A stretch of 64,000 nt of DNA from Anaeramoeba ignava (Eukaryota; Metamonada; Anaeramoebidae): positions 458,501 to 522,500 of the forward strand of contig JAPDFW010000053.1 of the NCBI GenBank assembly GCA_028826165.1, given 5' to 3'. Position 1 is the first letter of the stretch. The number at the start of each line of letters is the position of its first letter. Positions 10,501-21,497 of this stretch are shown piece after piece. The position numbers and the translations under genes were made by a program. The notes under the pieces were generated by a model. The model was given only the letters and a program-made list of their open reading frames with translations. It searched no databases and had not been told where the DNA came from.

Positions 10501-13500
10501 TTGAAAACATATTCAGATAATTCTGTTGAATATTTTTGAGCCATTGTATCTTCTCCTAATTTCTTGAATTCAACAAGAATCTTCTCTTTGTATTTTGTGT
10601 ATTCATTATCATAAATATTGAATAAATTAAGTTGAGTTCTTGCTTCAGAAACTGAATTAACTTCTTCTCGTTTTTCCAAATAAGTCTTCTTAATATCGAA
10701 CCATTTAACAAGTTTTTCATGACGATCTTGATGTTCGTTATTCATTCTTCGAACATTAGCGATAAATTCTTCTCGTTTCATATGATCATCAAGAATAGCT
10801 TTCTTAACATTTGCAAGTTCAAGTAATTCTTGGAATTTCTTATTAATATCTTGATGTCTATCAGTAATATCTGAGAATTGGTTTTTTCCAAATGTTTTTC
10901 CTTGATATTGAGTTTCATTAAAAACATATTCAGATAATTCTGTTGAATATTTTTGAGCCATTGTATCTTCTCCTAATTTCTTGAATTCAACAAGATCATT
11001 TTCTTGATAATTTTTGTATTCATTATCGTAAATATTGAATAAATTAAGTTGGGTTCTTGCTTCAATAATAGAATTGATTTCTTCTCTGATATCCAAATAA
11101 GCTTTTTTATCTTCAAACCATTTAACAAGTTTTTCATATTTATCTTTATGCTCATCATTCATTTGTCTGACTTTTTCAATAAATTCTTCTCGTTTCAAAT
11201 GATCATCAAGAATAGCTTTCTTAACATTAGCCAAATCAAGTAATTCTTGGAATTTCTTATCCATATCATCATGTCTATCAGTAAGATCAGAGAATTGATT
11301 TTTTCCAAATGTTTTGCCTTGATATTGAGTTTCGTTAAAAACATATTCTGAATATTCAGTTGAATATTTTTGAGCCATTGTATCTTCTCCTAATTTCTTA
11401 AGTTCAACAAGATTTTTTTCTTGATAATTTTTGTATTCATTAACATAAGAATTGAAAATGTTTAAGTTTTTAGAACCTTCAGGAATGGAATTAATTTCCT
11501 CTTTGGTTTCCAAATAGGTCTTTTTAGTTTCAAACCATTTAACAAGTTTTTCGTGTTTATCTTTATGTTCATCATTCATTTGTCTGACTTTATCAATAAA
11601 TTCTTCACGTTTCAAATGATCATCAAGAATAAGTTTCTTAGCATTAGCCAAATCAAGTAATTCTTGGAATTTCTTATCCATATCATCATGTCTGTCAGTA
11701 ATATCAGAGAATTGATTTTTTCCAAATGTTTTGCCTTGATATTTAGTTTCATTGAAAATATATTCTGAATATTCAGTTTGATATTTTTGAGCCATTGTTT
11801 TTTCTCCTAATTTTTTAAGTTCAACAAGATTTGTGCTTTTTGTTTCGTTGTATTCAGTAGTGTAAGAATCCCAGACATTTAATTGTTGAGAAGCAGTGCT
11901 TATTGAGTTGATTTCCTCTTTGGTTTCCAAATAGGTCTTCTTAATATCAAACCATTTAACAAGTTTTTCGTGTTTATCTTTATGTTCATCATTCATTTGT
12001 CTGACTTTTTCAATAAATTGTTCGCGTTTCAAATGATCATCAAGAATAGGTCTTTTTATCTTTGACAATTTATCAAGTTCCTTAAATTTCTCATCAATAT
12101 CTTTGTCATGTTCATCAATATGCGCTTGATATTCGTATTTTTCTTGTTTTAATTCAGCTGACAGTTTTTTCAAATTAGCAACACCAGTATTAATCATAGT
12201 TTCATTTTCCTTTTCGTATTGATCAAGACGAGTTAATTGGAATTGGGCAGCAGGAACGGAATCAATTTCTTCTCTGAATTGAAGATATGCCTGTTTCTCC
12301 TTGAAATAGTCGACGAGTTTATTGTATCTTGATTCATGTTGTTTTGAAATATTAACGAGTTTTAATTGTCGATTTAATTCAGCATGAAGAGCAACTTTTC
12401 TTTCTTGTTCACACTCCTCCAAATGCAGCATGTCCTGGGCAACATCTTTCAGGGAACAACCTTGTTCGGGTTTAAATTCGGGACGCTTGTGATGAGCGAG
12501 TCTCATTGCCAAATTATTGTAGTTCGACTCAAGATCCAATTGATTTGCAATAAGAGTATTTTTGTCATTTGCTTTGTATTCATAAAATTGCTCTAAACGA
12601 TGCTTAGCTCCAGCCATTGTGTTGTCGATTGTTCTGTCCTCAAGAATCTTCTCAACCTTCTTCAGCGTTTCTTTGAAGTTCTTGGCTGTCTTATTGTATT
12701 CTGCTTTAAGCCTGTCATTTTCCTTTGTCAAATTAATTAATTTCTTAATTCTTCTAGCTGCCAAATCAAGTTTTCTTTGTTCCGCAATTCCGTAGTAATA
12801 TTCACTGACATAAACAACCATTGAGTTCTCATCAAGTTTTCTAATCTCATCAGGTGTGATATATTTTTCCAGAGCAAAATACTTTTCAGCAGCATCCTGA
12901 GCGACCTGTAAGGTTTTGATAGGATCACTTGAATTCAAACTATCGAAATCAATTAATTTTGGACGATGTTTGTGGATGATTGCACAGAGAGCCAATCCGT
13001 CAGCAAAACTCTTCTTGAAGTCAGTAACTTCGACACCTTTATATCCTGCGGTTTTGTTTTTGCACCACATCATAAGTGCATCCTTTGCATTTAAAGCTTC
13101 TCCGCCTGATCCATCGTCAATCTTAATGAATTTCATCATGATTCCCCAAGTCAAAGCTAATGCTGCCTTTTGATCACCTTTTTCTAACTGTTCTGCTGAT
13201 GGTTTCACTTTCATATCAACTCCTTTACTCCATGCGAATTTCAATGCGTTGTTTAAATTATCAATTCGATGAACTGACATTTTTGGTCTTTGATTGTATT
13301 TTCCTTCAAATTTTGATTCACTTAAAACTTCAATTAAATTCAATAAAACAATTCCATCTTTGTAATCATCTACTATATCATTTACTTGAATTTCTGGTCT
13401 AGTTCTTAATAATTTTTGTTTAACCCATCTTGAGAAAATTTTTCTTTGTAATCTAACCCATTCTTGACTTTTTGGTCCAGTAGTTCTTCCAGTTCTTGAC

Positions 13501-13502
13501 AT
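7599..13502 (-). CDS. Long alpha-actinin-like actin cross-linker (frame broken in the rod)
   Basis: One intronless coding unit of about 1,968 residues. Two calponin-homology domains lie at about residues 15-120 and 135-245 (ALALTWGIMMKFI; FADGLALCAIIHKHRP; DENSMVVYVSEYYYGIAEQ). They form an actin-binding head. A coiled-coil spectrin-like rod of about 1,500 residues follows. The C-terminal EF-hand region begins near residue 1830; its first loop, DFDNSGTIDRKE, has good Ca2+ ligands and the second is degenerate. Most of the rod is a 139-residue repeat anchored on MAQKYSTE. Three single-base losses between 10128 and 10475 break the frame. The middle piece (10141-10431) is read in another frame, and downstream frame is restored. 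Because that repeat is 414 instead of 417 bp, the losses are most likely assembly errors. Family members normally have 1-4 spectrin repeats, so this rod is unusually long. Confidence 0.9.
8710..12060 (-). repeat. 417-bp coding tandem repeats of the actinin rod
   Basis: Anchor codons (CAT on plus, for Met of MAQKY) end at 11795, 11378, 10961, 10544, 10130, 9713 and 9296, with an ATA variant at 8879. Spacing is 417 bp every time except 414 between 10544 and 10130. Each unit encodes 139 residues, with conserved blocks LDDHLKREEFI, NDEHKDK, EEINSVSEA and YQGKTFGKNQFSD. Confidence 0.93.
10128..10475 (-). other. Cluster of three 1-nt deletions in the actinin gene
   Basis: Compared with neighbouring repeat copies, one T is missing in the run near 10470 (five T where others have six) and two are missing near 10133-10152. 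The sum is exactly 3, and reading resumes in the original frame. Confidence 0.85.
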
Positions 13503-15520
13503 TTTTTAATTTAAAATTCAAATTAAATTAAATTTCAATTAAATTAAATTGAAAAAAAATGAAAAAAATTAAAATAAAAAAATTTTTTTTTTGCTTTTTT
13601 TTTTTTTTATTTAAAATTTTTTGCCTTCCTTTTATTAATTTAAATTAAAAATAAATATTCGAACTTTCAATTTTTAATTTAATATTAAATATAAATTTAA
13701 ATTAATATTTTTATCCGATTTTCTTTTTTAATTAATTTCAATATAAATTCAATATAATTTCTAAATAATTTTCTAAATAAATTTCTAAATAATTTCAATA
13801 TAATTTAAATATTTAAACTTTCAATTTTTAATTTAATATTTTTATCCGATTTTCTTTTCTAATTAGTTTCAAATATAAATTTAAATTAAAATTTCATTAT
13901 AAATTTCTAAATAATTTCAATATAATTTAAATATTTAAACTTTCAATTTTTAATTTAATATTAAATATAAATTTAAATTAATATTTTTATCCGATTTTCT
14001 TTTTAATTAGTTTCAATATAAATTAAATATAATTTCAATATAATTTTCTAAATATAATTTCAATATAAATTTAAATATTTAAACTTTCAATTTTTAATTT
14101 AATATCAAATATAAATTTAAATTAATATTTTTATCCGATTTTCTTTTCTAATTAATTTAAATATAAATTAAATATAAATTCAATATAAATTTCAATATAA
14201 ATTTCTAAATAGTTTCATTATAAATTTCAATATAAATTAAAATAATTTCAATATAAATTTAAATATTTAAACTTTCAATTTTTAATTTAATATTAAATAT
14301 AAATTTAAATTATTTTTATCCGATTTTCTTTTCTAATTAATTTCAATATAAATTCAATATAATTTCTAAATAATTTAAAAATAAATTTCATTATAATTTC
14401 AATATAATTTAAATATTTAAACTTTCAATTTTTAATTTAATATTAAATATAAATTTAAATTAATATTTTTATCCGATTTTCTTTTTAATTAATTTCAATA
14501 TAAATTCAATATAATTTCTAAATAATTTTCTAAATAAATTTCAATTTAATTTCAATATAAATTTAAATATTCAAACTTTCAATTTTTAATTTAATATTAA
14601 ATATAAATTTAAATTTAATATTTTTATCCGATTTTCTTTTCTAATTAATTTCAATATAAATTCAATATAATTTAAATATAAATTTCAATATAATTTCAAT
14701 ATAATTTAAATATTTAAACTTTCAATTTTTAATTTAATATTTTTATCCGATTTTCTTTTTCTAATTAATTTCAATATAAATTAAATATAAATTTCTAAAT
14801 AATTTTCAATATAAATTTAAATATTTAAACTTTTAAATATTAAATATAAATTTAAATTATTTTTATCCGATTTTCTTTTCTAATTAATTTCAATATAAAT
14901 TCAATATAATTTCTAAATAATTTTCTAAATAAATTTCATTATAATTTCAATATAATTTAAATATTTAAACTTTCAATTTTTAATTTAATATTAAATATAA
15001 ATTTTAAATTAATATTTTTATCCGATTTTCTTTTTAATTAATTTCAATATAAATTCAATATAATTTCTAAATAATTTTCTAAATAAATTTCAATTTAATT
15101 TCAATATAAATTCCAATATTTAAACTTTCAATTTTTAATTTAATATTAAATATAAATTTCTAATTAATATTTTTATCCGATTTTCTTTTCTAATTTAAAT
15201 ATTCAATATAAATTAAATATAAATTTCTAATATAAATTTCAATTAATTTTCTAAATAAATTTAAATATAATTTCAATATAATTTAAATATTTAAACTTTC
15301 AATTTTTAATTTAATATTAAATATAAATTTAAATTAATATTTTTATCCGATTTTCTTTTTTAATTAATTTCAATATAAATTCAATATAATTTTCATTATA
15401 AATTTCTAATTAATTTTCTAAATAAATTTCAATATAATTTAAATATTTAAACTTTCAATTTTAAATATAAATAATTTAAATATAAATTAAATATAAATTT
15501 CTAAATAAATTTCATTATAA
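13503..15520. repeat. Gene-free array of degenerate ~120-185-bp units with ATCCGATTTTC
   Basis: Twelve imperfect copies of a unit containing AAACTTTCAATTTTTAATTT followed by TTTTTATCCGATTTTCTTTT. The ATCCGA core occurs near 13712, 13842, 13989, 14132, 14318, 14471, 14624, 14743, 14863, 15020, 15173 and 15343. I see no ORF, palindrome or terminal repeat that would make it a transposon. It separates the actinin start from the archease stop. Confidence 0.88.
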
Positions 15521-16200
15521 TTAAATAACAAAAATATTAGTTGAATCTTCTTTTTCATGAATTTGCATACTAATTATAAAAATTAAAATAAAAATTAAAA
15601 TTAAAATTAAAATTAAAATCAAAATCAAAGAAATAAAAGTACTTTGAATAAGTAATTGCTTTAATTTCAGTTCCTCTATAATCACGATGTTTTTCCATAT
15701 TAAATATTTCTCCAAATCCTTTTGCTTTAATTTTCCAATTATTATTTCTTTCAAAATCAATAATTTCAATTTTTTTCAAAATAAAAAATTCAGTTGAAAA
15801 AACAAAAAGCCATTCATCAAGAAAATTATAAAGTAAAGATTCTTTATCATGACCAGTAACTTCAATTTCATGTTCACTTTCTATATCAACATGATCAATT
15901 TCAACAATATAGTTTTGCATTCCAAGTGCGAAACCCATTCAAAAGCTTCTTTCATATTTTTTCCCCCTAACAATTTATATTTGAATTATTTATATTTAAA
16001 TTATTTGTATTTATTTATATTTAATTTATTTATATTTAAATTATTTATATTTATATTTAAATTATATTTATATTTAAATTATATTTATATTATTTATATT
16101 TAAATTATTTATATTTAAATTATTTATATTTATATTTTTGCAAACAAGAATGTATTTGTATATCTGCTGTATGATCAAGATATTCAAATTGTTTTTGCAT
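15521..16200 (-). CDS. Archease (tRNA-splicing ligase cofactor), one frame break
   Basis: Three exons: 16200-16146, 15966-15643, 15569-15521; about 142 residues. Diagnostic segments are FEYLDHTADIQIHSWG (N-terminal metal-binding region, spliced across intron 1), LLYNFLDEWLFVFS, GEIFNMEKHRDYRGTE and the end KAITYSNMQIHEKE...FVI. Archease activates the RtcB RNA ligase used in tRNA splicing. Intron phases 1 and 2 close the frame only if one base is added around 15926-15932, between AFEWV and ALGMQNY; the likely site is the short A run at plus 15929-15931. Otherwise the gene reads into a stop. Every flanking block is conserved, so this is probably an assembly error. It is divergent from INTS11 with about 100 bp between starts. 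Confidence 0.88.
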
Positions 16201-16302
16201 TTTTAATTAAATTTCAAAAGAAAAAAAATGGAAAAGAAAAAAATGAAAAAAAAAATTTTAATTCATTTTTCCTTTTTCTTTTTCTTTTTCTTTAAATCTA
16301 AA
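16201..16302. promoter_or_regulatory. Short bidirectional promoter, archease/INTS11
   Basis: Only 102 bp separate the two start codons. The space is poly-A and TTTCTTTTT pyrimidine runs with no other motif. Confidence 0.5.
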
Positions 16303-19300
16303 ATGGGTATTCAATTTTTAGCTTTAGGTGCAGGTAGAATGGTTGGTAGAAGTTGTTTAATTGTAACAATGGGTAATAAAACAATTATGCTTGATTGTGG
16401 TGTTCATTTAGGAAAGAAAGAAGAACGTTTCCCAGATTTTTCACAAATAAAAACTAAAATTGATTGTGTGATTATAAGTCATTTGTAATTATATTAAATC
16501 CAATTTAAATCCAATTTTAAATTCAATATTAAATACAATTTTAAATACAATTTTAAATACAATTTTAAATACAATTTTAAATACAATTTTAAATTTTAAA
16601 TACAATATTAAATCCAATATTAAATACAATTTTAAATACAATATTAAATCCAATATTAAATACAATTTTAAATACAATTTTAAATTCAATATTAAATACA
16701 ATTTTAAATACAATTTTAAATTCAATTTTAAATACAATTTTAAATCCAATATTAAATACAATTTTAAATACAATTTTAAATTCAATTTTAAATACAATTT
16801 TAAATACAATTTTAAATACAATTTTAAATTCAATTTTAAATTCAATTTTAAATACAATTTTAAATACAATTTTAAATACAATTTTAAATTCAATATTAAA
16901 TACAATTTTAAATACAATTTTAAATACAATTTTAAATTCAATTTTAAATACAATTTTAAATCCAATTTTAAATTCAATTTTAAATACAATTTTTAAATAC
17001 AATTTTAAATACAATTTTAAATACAATTTTTAAATACAATTTTAAATCCAATTTTAAATTCAATTTTAAATACAATTTTAAATACAATTTTAAATTAATT
17101 TTAAATACAATTTTAAATACAATTTTAAATACAATTTTAAATACAATTTTAAATACAATTTTAAATACAATTTTAAATACAATTTTAAATACAAATTTTA
17201 AATTCAATTTTAAATACAATTTTAAATTACCGAATTTTAAATACAATTTTAAATTCAATTTTAAATACAATTTTAAATACAATTTTTAAATACAATTTTT
17301 AAATACAATTTTAAATTCAATTTTAAATTCATTTAAATTTTAAATTCAATTTTAAATTCAATTTTAAATTCAATTTTAAATACAATTTTAAATTCAATTT
17401 TAAATCCAATTTTAAATTCAATTTTAAATACAATTTTAAATTCAATTTTAAATACAATTTTAAATTCAATTTTAAATACAATTTTAAATACAATTTTAAA
17501 TACAATTTTAAATTCAATTTTAAATACAATTTTTTAAATTTAAATTTTAAATCCAATTTTAAATTCAATTTTAAATTCAATTTTAAATTCAATATTAAAT
17601 ACAATTTTAAATTCAATTTTAAATACAATTTTAAATACAATTTTAAATACAATTTTAAATTCAATTTTAAATACAATTTTAAATACAATTTTAAATACAA
17701 TTTTAAATACAATTTTAAATACAATTTTAAATCCAATTTTAAATTCAATTTTAAATTCAATTTTAAATTCAATTTTAAATTCAATTTTAAATTCAATTTT
17801 AAATACAATTTTAAATTCAATATTAAATACAATTTTAAATTCAATTTTAAATACAATTTTAAATTCAATTTTAAATTCAATTTTAAATCCAATTTTAAAT
17901 CCAATTTTAAATACAATTTTAAATACAATTTTAAATACAATTTTAAATTCAATTTTAAATCTAATATTAAATACAATTTTAAATACAATATTAAATACAA
18001 TTTTAAATACAATTTTAAATCCAATTTTAAATTCAATTTTAAATCTAATATTAAATAGTCATTTAGATCATTGTGGAGCTCTTCCTTATTTTACAGAAAA
18101 AATTGGGTTTGAATTTCTTGTTTTTTAAATAATAAAAAATATAATCTGAACTTTATTTTAATAAATGCAACTTTTTATCACAAAATTTAGATATTCAGGT
18201 CCAATATACATGACAGTATGATCTTTAAGAAGAATTTATCATATTCAAAATATAAAATATATAAAATATATAAAATATATAAAATATCCAAAATATACAA
18301 AATATATAAAATATACAAAATATATAAAATATATCAAAATATATAAAATATTCAAAATATATAAAATATTCAAAATATATAAAATATATAAAATATATAA
18401 AATATCTAAAAATATATAAAAATATCCAAAATATTTAAAAATATCTAAAATATTCAAAAATATCTAAAAATATCCAAAAATATTCAAAATATATAAAATA
18501 TTCAAAATATATAAAATATCTAAAATATAAAATATATAAAATATCCAAAATATATAAAATATCTAAAATATAAAATATATAAAATATCTAAAATATATAA
18601 AATATCTAAAATATATAAAATATATAAAATATCTAAAATATATAAAATATCTAAAATATAAAATATATAAAATATATAAAATATTCAAAATAATATCAAT
18701 AGACACCGACAAAAGCAATATGTCCTATTATTTTAGAAGATTATGTTCATGTAACTTCAGATTCGAATGAAGAAACACCATTTTTTTCATCACAAATGAT
18801 CAAAGATTCAATGAATAAAGTAATAGGAATCAACTTTCTTGAAACAATTGAAATTGAGGAAGATTTTGAAATACGAGCATATTATGCAGGTCATGTTCTT
18901 GGTGCTGCATTATTTTATGTTCGTGTTGGACAAGAAAGTATTGTTTATACTGGTGATTTTAGTATGACTTCAGATCAACATCTTGGTTCAGCTTCAATTG
19001 AAAAACTCAATCCAGACCTTTTAATTACAGAATCTACTTATGGCCATTCAATTAGAGATCCAAAATCTTCTCGTGAAAAACATTTCTTGAAATTAATTCA
19101 TGAGCATATTGATAAAGGTGGAAAAGTGTGTTCTAGATTAAAATCAAAATCAAAATCAAAATCAAAATTCAAAATTAAAAATCAAAATTAAAATCAAAAT
19201 CAAAAATCAAAATCAAAATTAAAATCAAAATCAAAATTAAAATTAAAATTAAAATTCAAATTAAAATTAAATTTAAAATCAAAATAAAAATTAAAATCAA

Positions 19301-21364
19301 AATCAAAATTAAAATTAAAATTAAAATTAAAATTAAATTTAAAATCAAAATAAAAATTAAAATCAAAATCAAAAATTAAAATTAAAATTAAAATTAAAAT
19401 TAAAATTAAAAATCCAAAATTAAAATTCAAATTAAAATTAAATTTAAAATTAAAATTAAAATTAAAATCAAAATTAAAATTAAAATTAAAACCAAAATCA
19501 AAATCAAAATCAAAATCAAAATCAAAATCAAAATTAAAATTAAAATTAAAATTAAAATTAAAATCAAAATTAAAATTAAAATCAAAATTAAAAATCAAAA
19601 TTAAAATCAAAATTAAAATCAAAATTAAAATCAAAATTAAAATTAAAATTAAAATTAAAATTAAAATTAAAATTAAAATTAAAATTAAAATTAAAATTAA
19701 AATTAAAATTCAAAATTAAAATTAAAATCAAAATATTTAGGTTTTAATTCCTGTATTTTCTCTTGGAAGAGCACAAGAGTTATGTATTTTATTAGAAACA
19801 TATTGGGAAAGAATGGGATTAGATGTTCCTATTTATTTAGCAACAGGACTTGCAGAAAAAGCAAATGAATTTTATAAAATATTTTCAAATTGGATGAATC
19901 AAGAACTTAAAGATTCAGTTTTAAAAAAAAATAGAAATGTTTTTGAATTTCGACATATAAAACCATTTGATAGAACAAAAGTGAGTATTGAAACACCTGG
20001 ACCAATGGTTATGTTTGCTTCTCCTGGAATGCTTCATTCAGGTTTTTTTATAACAAAATTTTTATCCGATTTTAATTTTAAATTTTAATTTAATTTTAAT
20101 TTTAAATTTAATTTTAATTTTATCCGATTTTAATTTTAAATTTTAATTTTGATTTTAATTTAAATAGGAACTTCTCTTGCTATTTTTCGTATTTGGGCTC
20201 CTTTAGAAAAAAATTTAGTAATTATTCCTGGTTATTGTGTTTCTGGAACTGTTGGTTCAAAATTATCCGAAACTGGACCTCATCGAGTAAGTTAATAAAT
20301 TTTTATCCGATTTTAATTTTGGTTTTGATTTTAATTTTAATTTTAATTTTTATCCGATTTTAATTTTGATTTTGATTTTAATTTTAATTTTTAATTTTAA
20401 TTTTAATTTTAATTTTAATTTTAATTTTAATTTTAATTTTAATTTTAATTTTAATTTTATAAATGAATTTTAATTTTAATTTTATTTTTAAAATTTTTGA
20501 ATTTTTATTTTTAATTTTAATTTTAATTTTAATTTTAAATTTAATTTTAATTTTATTTAAAATTGATTTGAATTTTAAATTAAATAGGTAGAAATAGGAA
20601 AAGGTGAAGAAATTCAAGTAAATTGTAAAGTAAAATTTGTTAGTTTTAGTGCACATGCAGATATGATGGGAATAATTCATTTAATCAAACAATGCGAACC
20701 AAAAAAAATCGCATTAGTTCATGGAGAATTTGGGAACATGTCCATTTTAAGAAATCAGATTCAACGCTTAACAAAAATACCTTGTTCTCTTCCAAAAACT
20801 GGACAAATTGAATTTTTTGAAACAATTCCAAAAACTGAAATCAAAATATCAAGAAAATTAATTCAAAATGAACTAAAATTAACAAAAAATGATAACTTTA
20901 TGAAATTTTCAAAATACCAATTGCACAACTTTAAAAGAGTTAAGGTTTCCGAAAATGAAAATTGGATCAATGGAATCACATTAACAAAACGCAATAATCA
21001 AAACTCAAATAATATTTCCAAAATCTATTTTCTTGATCCTGAAAAAACAATCGAAAAAACAAATCTAGTTCGACATAAAATGAAATTTTTAGAGACTTTA
21101 CAACTTCAACAAGAAATGATTCCTCAGAGAAACTCCGAAAAAGAAGAGAGTATTATTCAAGTTATTGCTAATGAATTGAAGCAAATTCTTGTTGGTGATT
21201 ATGATTATGATGTTTTTGTTGATCAAAACGATATCAAAGTTGCTGGAACTTCAATTAAAATTAATTCAAAAAATCAACAAAATATTGTAATTGAATGGGA
21301 ATTTGAAGACGAAGATATTGCTCTGCGAACCATTGGGGTTTTAAAACAAAGAATATGCAAATAA
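16303..21364 (+). CDS. INTS11: Integrator complex endonuclease subunit 11 (metallo-beta-lactamase/beta-CASP)
   Basis: Seven exons: 16303-16484, 18059-18106, 18191-18215, 18703-19125, 19741-20041, 20168-20286, 20588-21364; 624 residues, close to human INTS11 (600). INTS11 is the RNA-cleaving subunit of Integrator, which ends snRNA and other Pol II transcripts. The catalytic zinc motif HFHLDH (residues 60-65) is split by intron 1. Further metal or beta-CASP motifs: YYAGHVLGA (His about 149), YTGDFSM (Asp about 170), ITESTY, and SFSAHAD in the last exon. INTS11 is preferred over CPSF73 because of [24 protein letters not shown] and [17 protein letters not shown] is taken as the start; the in-frame ATG at 16228 would add a Lys/Phe-rich leader. 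All ligands are intact, so it should be active. Introns 1, 3 and 4 are satellite-filled. Confidence 0.93.
16490..18050 (+). repeat. 12-bp satellite ATTTTAAATACA in INTS11 intron 1
   Basis: About 1.56 kb of tandem 12-mers ATTTTAAAT(A/T/C)CA. The unit is divisible by 3 and gives long spurious minus-strand ORFs (Lys-Leu-Tyr/Asn repeats). A short interruption (TTACCGAATTTT) lies near 17226. Confidence 0.93.
18241..18692 (+). repeat. AAATAT-based satellite in INTS11 intron 3
   Basis: Variable short units of AAAATAT plus ATA, TC or CC fill intron 18216-18702. Confidence 0.88.
19137..19735 (+). repeat. AAAATT/AAAATC hexamer satellite in INTS11 intron 4
   Basis: Tandem hexamers fill intron 19126-19740. 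The frame closes across it (GGK|VLIPVF). Confidence 0.92.
20385..20460 (+). repeat. TTTTAA hexamer run in INTS11 intron 6
   Basis: Part of intron 20287-20587. TTTTTATCCGATTTTAATTTT copies occur just upstream, near 20304 and 20350. The preceding intron (20042-20167) also has two, near 20063 and 20120. Confidence 0.8.
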
Positions 21365-21497
21365 ATTTTATTTCCATTTTTTAAATAAAAATTTATCAAA
21401 ATTAGTAATTTTTTAAAATAATTGTTTTTATTTATTTTTTTTTTATTTATTTTTTTTTTCATTTTTTTTTCATTTTTTTTGATTGTTTCAACAAGAA

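Noticed and set aside
13700-15360. CRISPR-like regular repeats
   Set aside because: Units are 120-185 bp, degenerate, without unique spacers or cas genes, in a eukaryotic genome.
16489-18036. Long minus-strand ORFs of Lys-Leu-Tyr/Asn repeats
   Set aside because: They lie in the INTS11 intron and exist only because a 12-bp unit without stops is divisible by 3.
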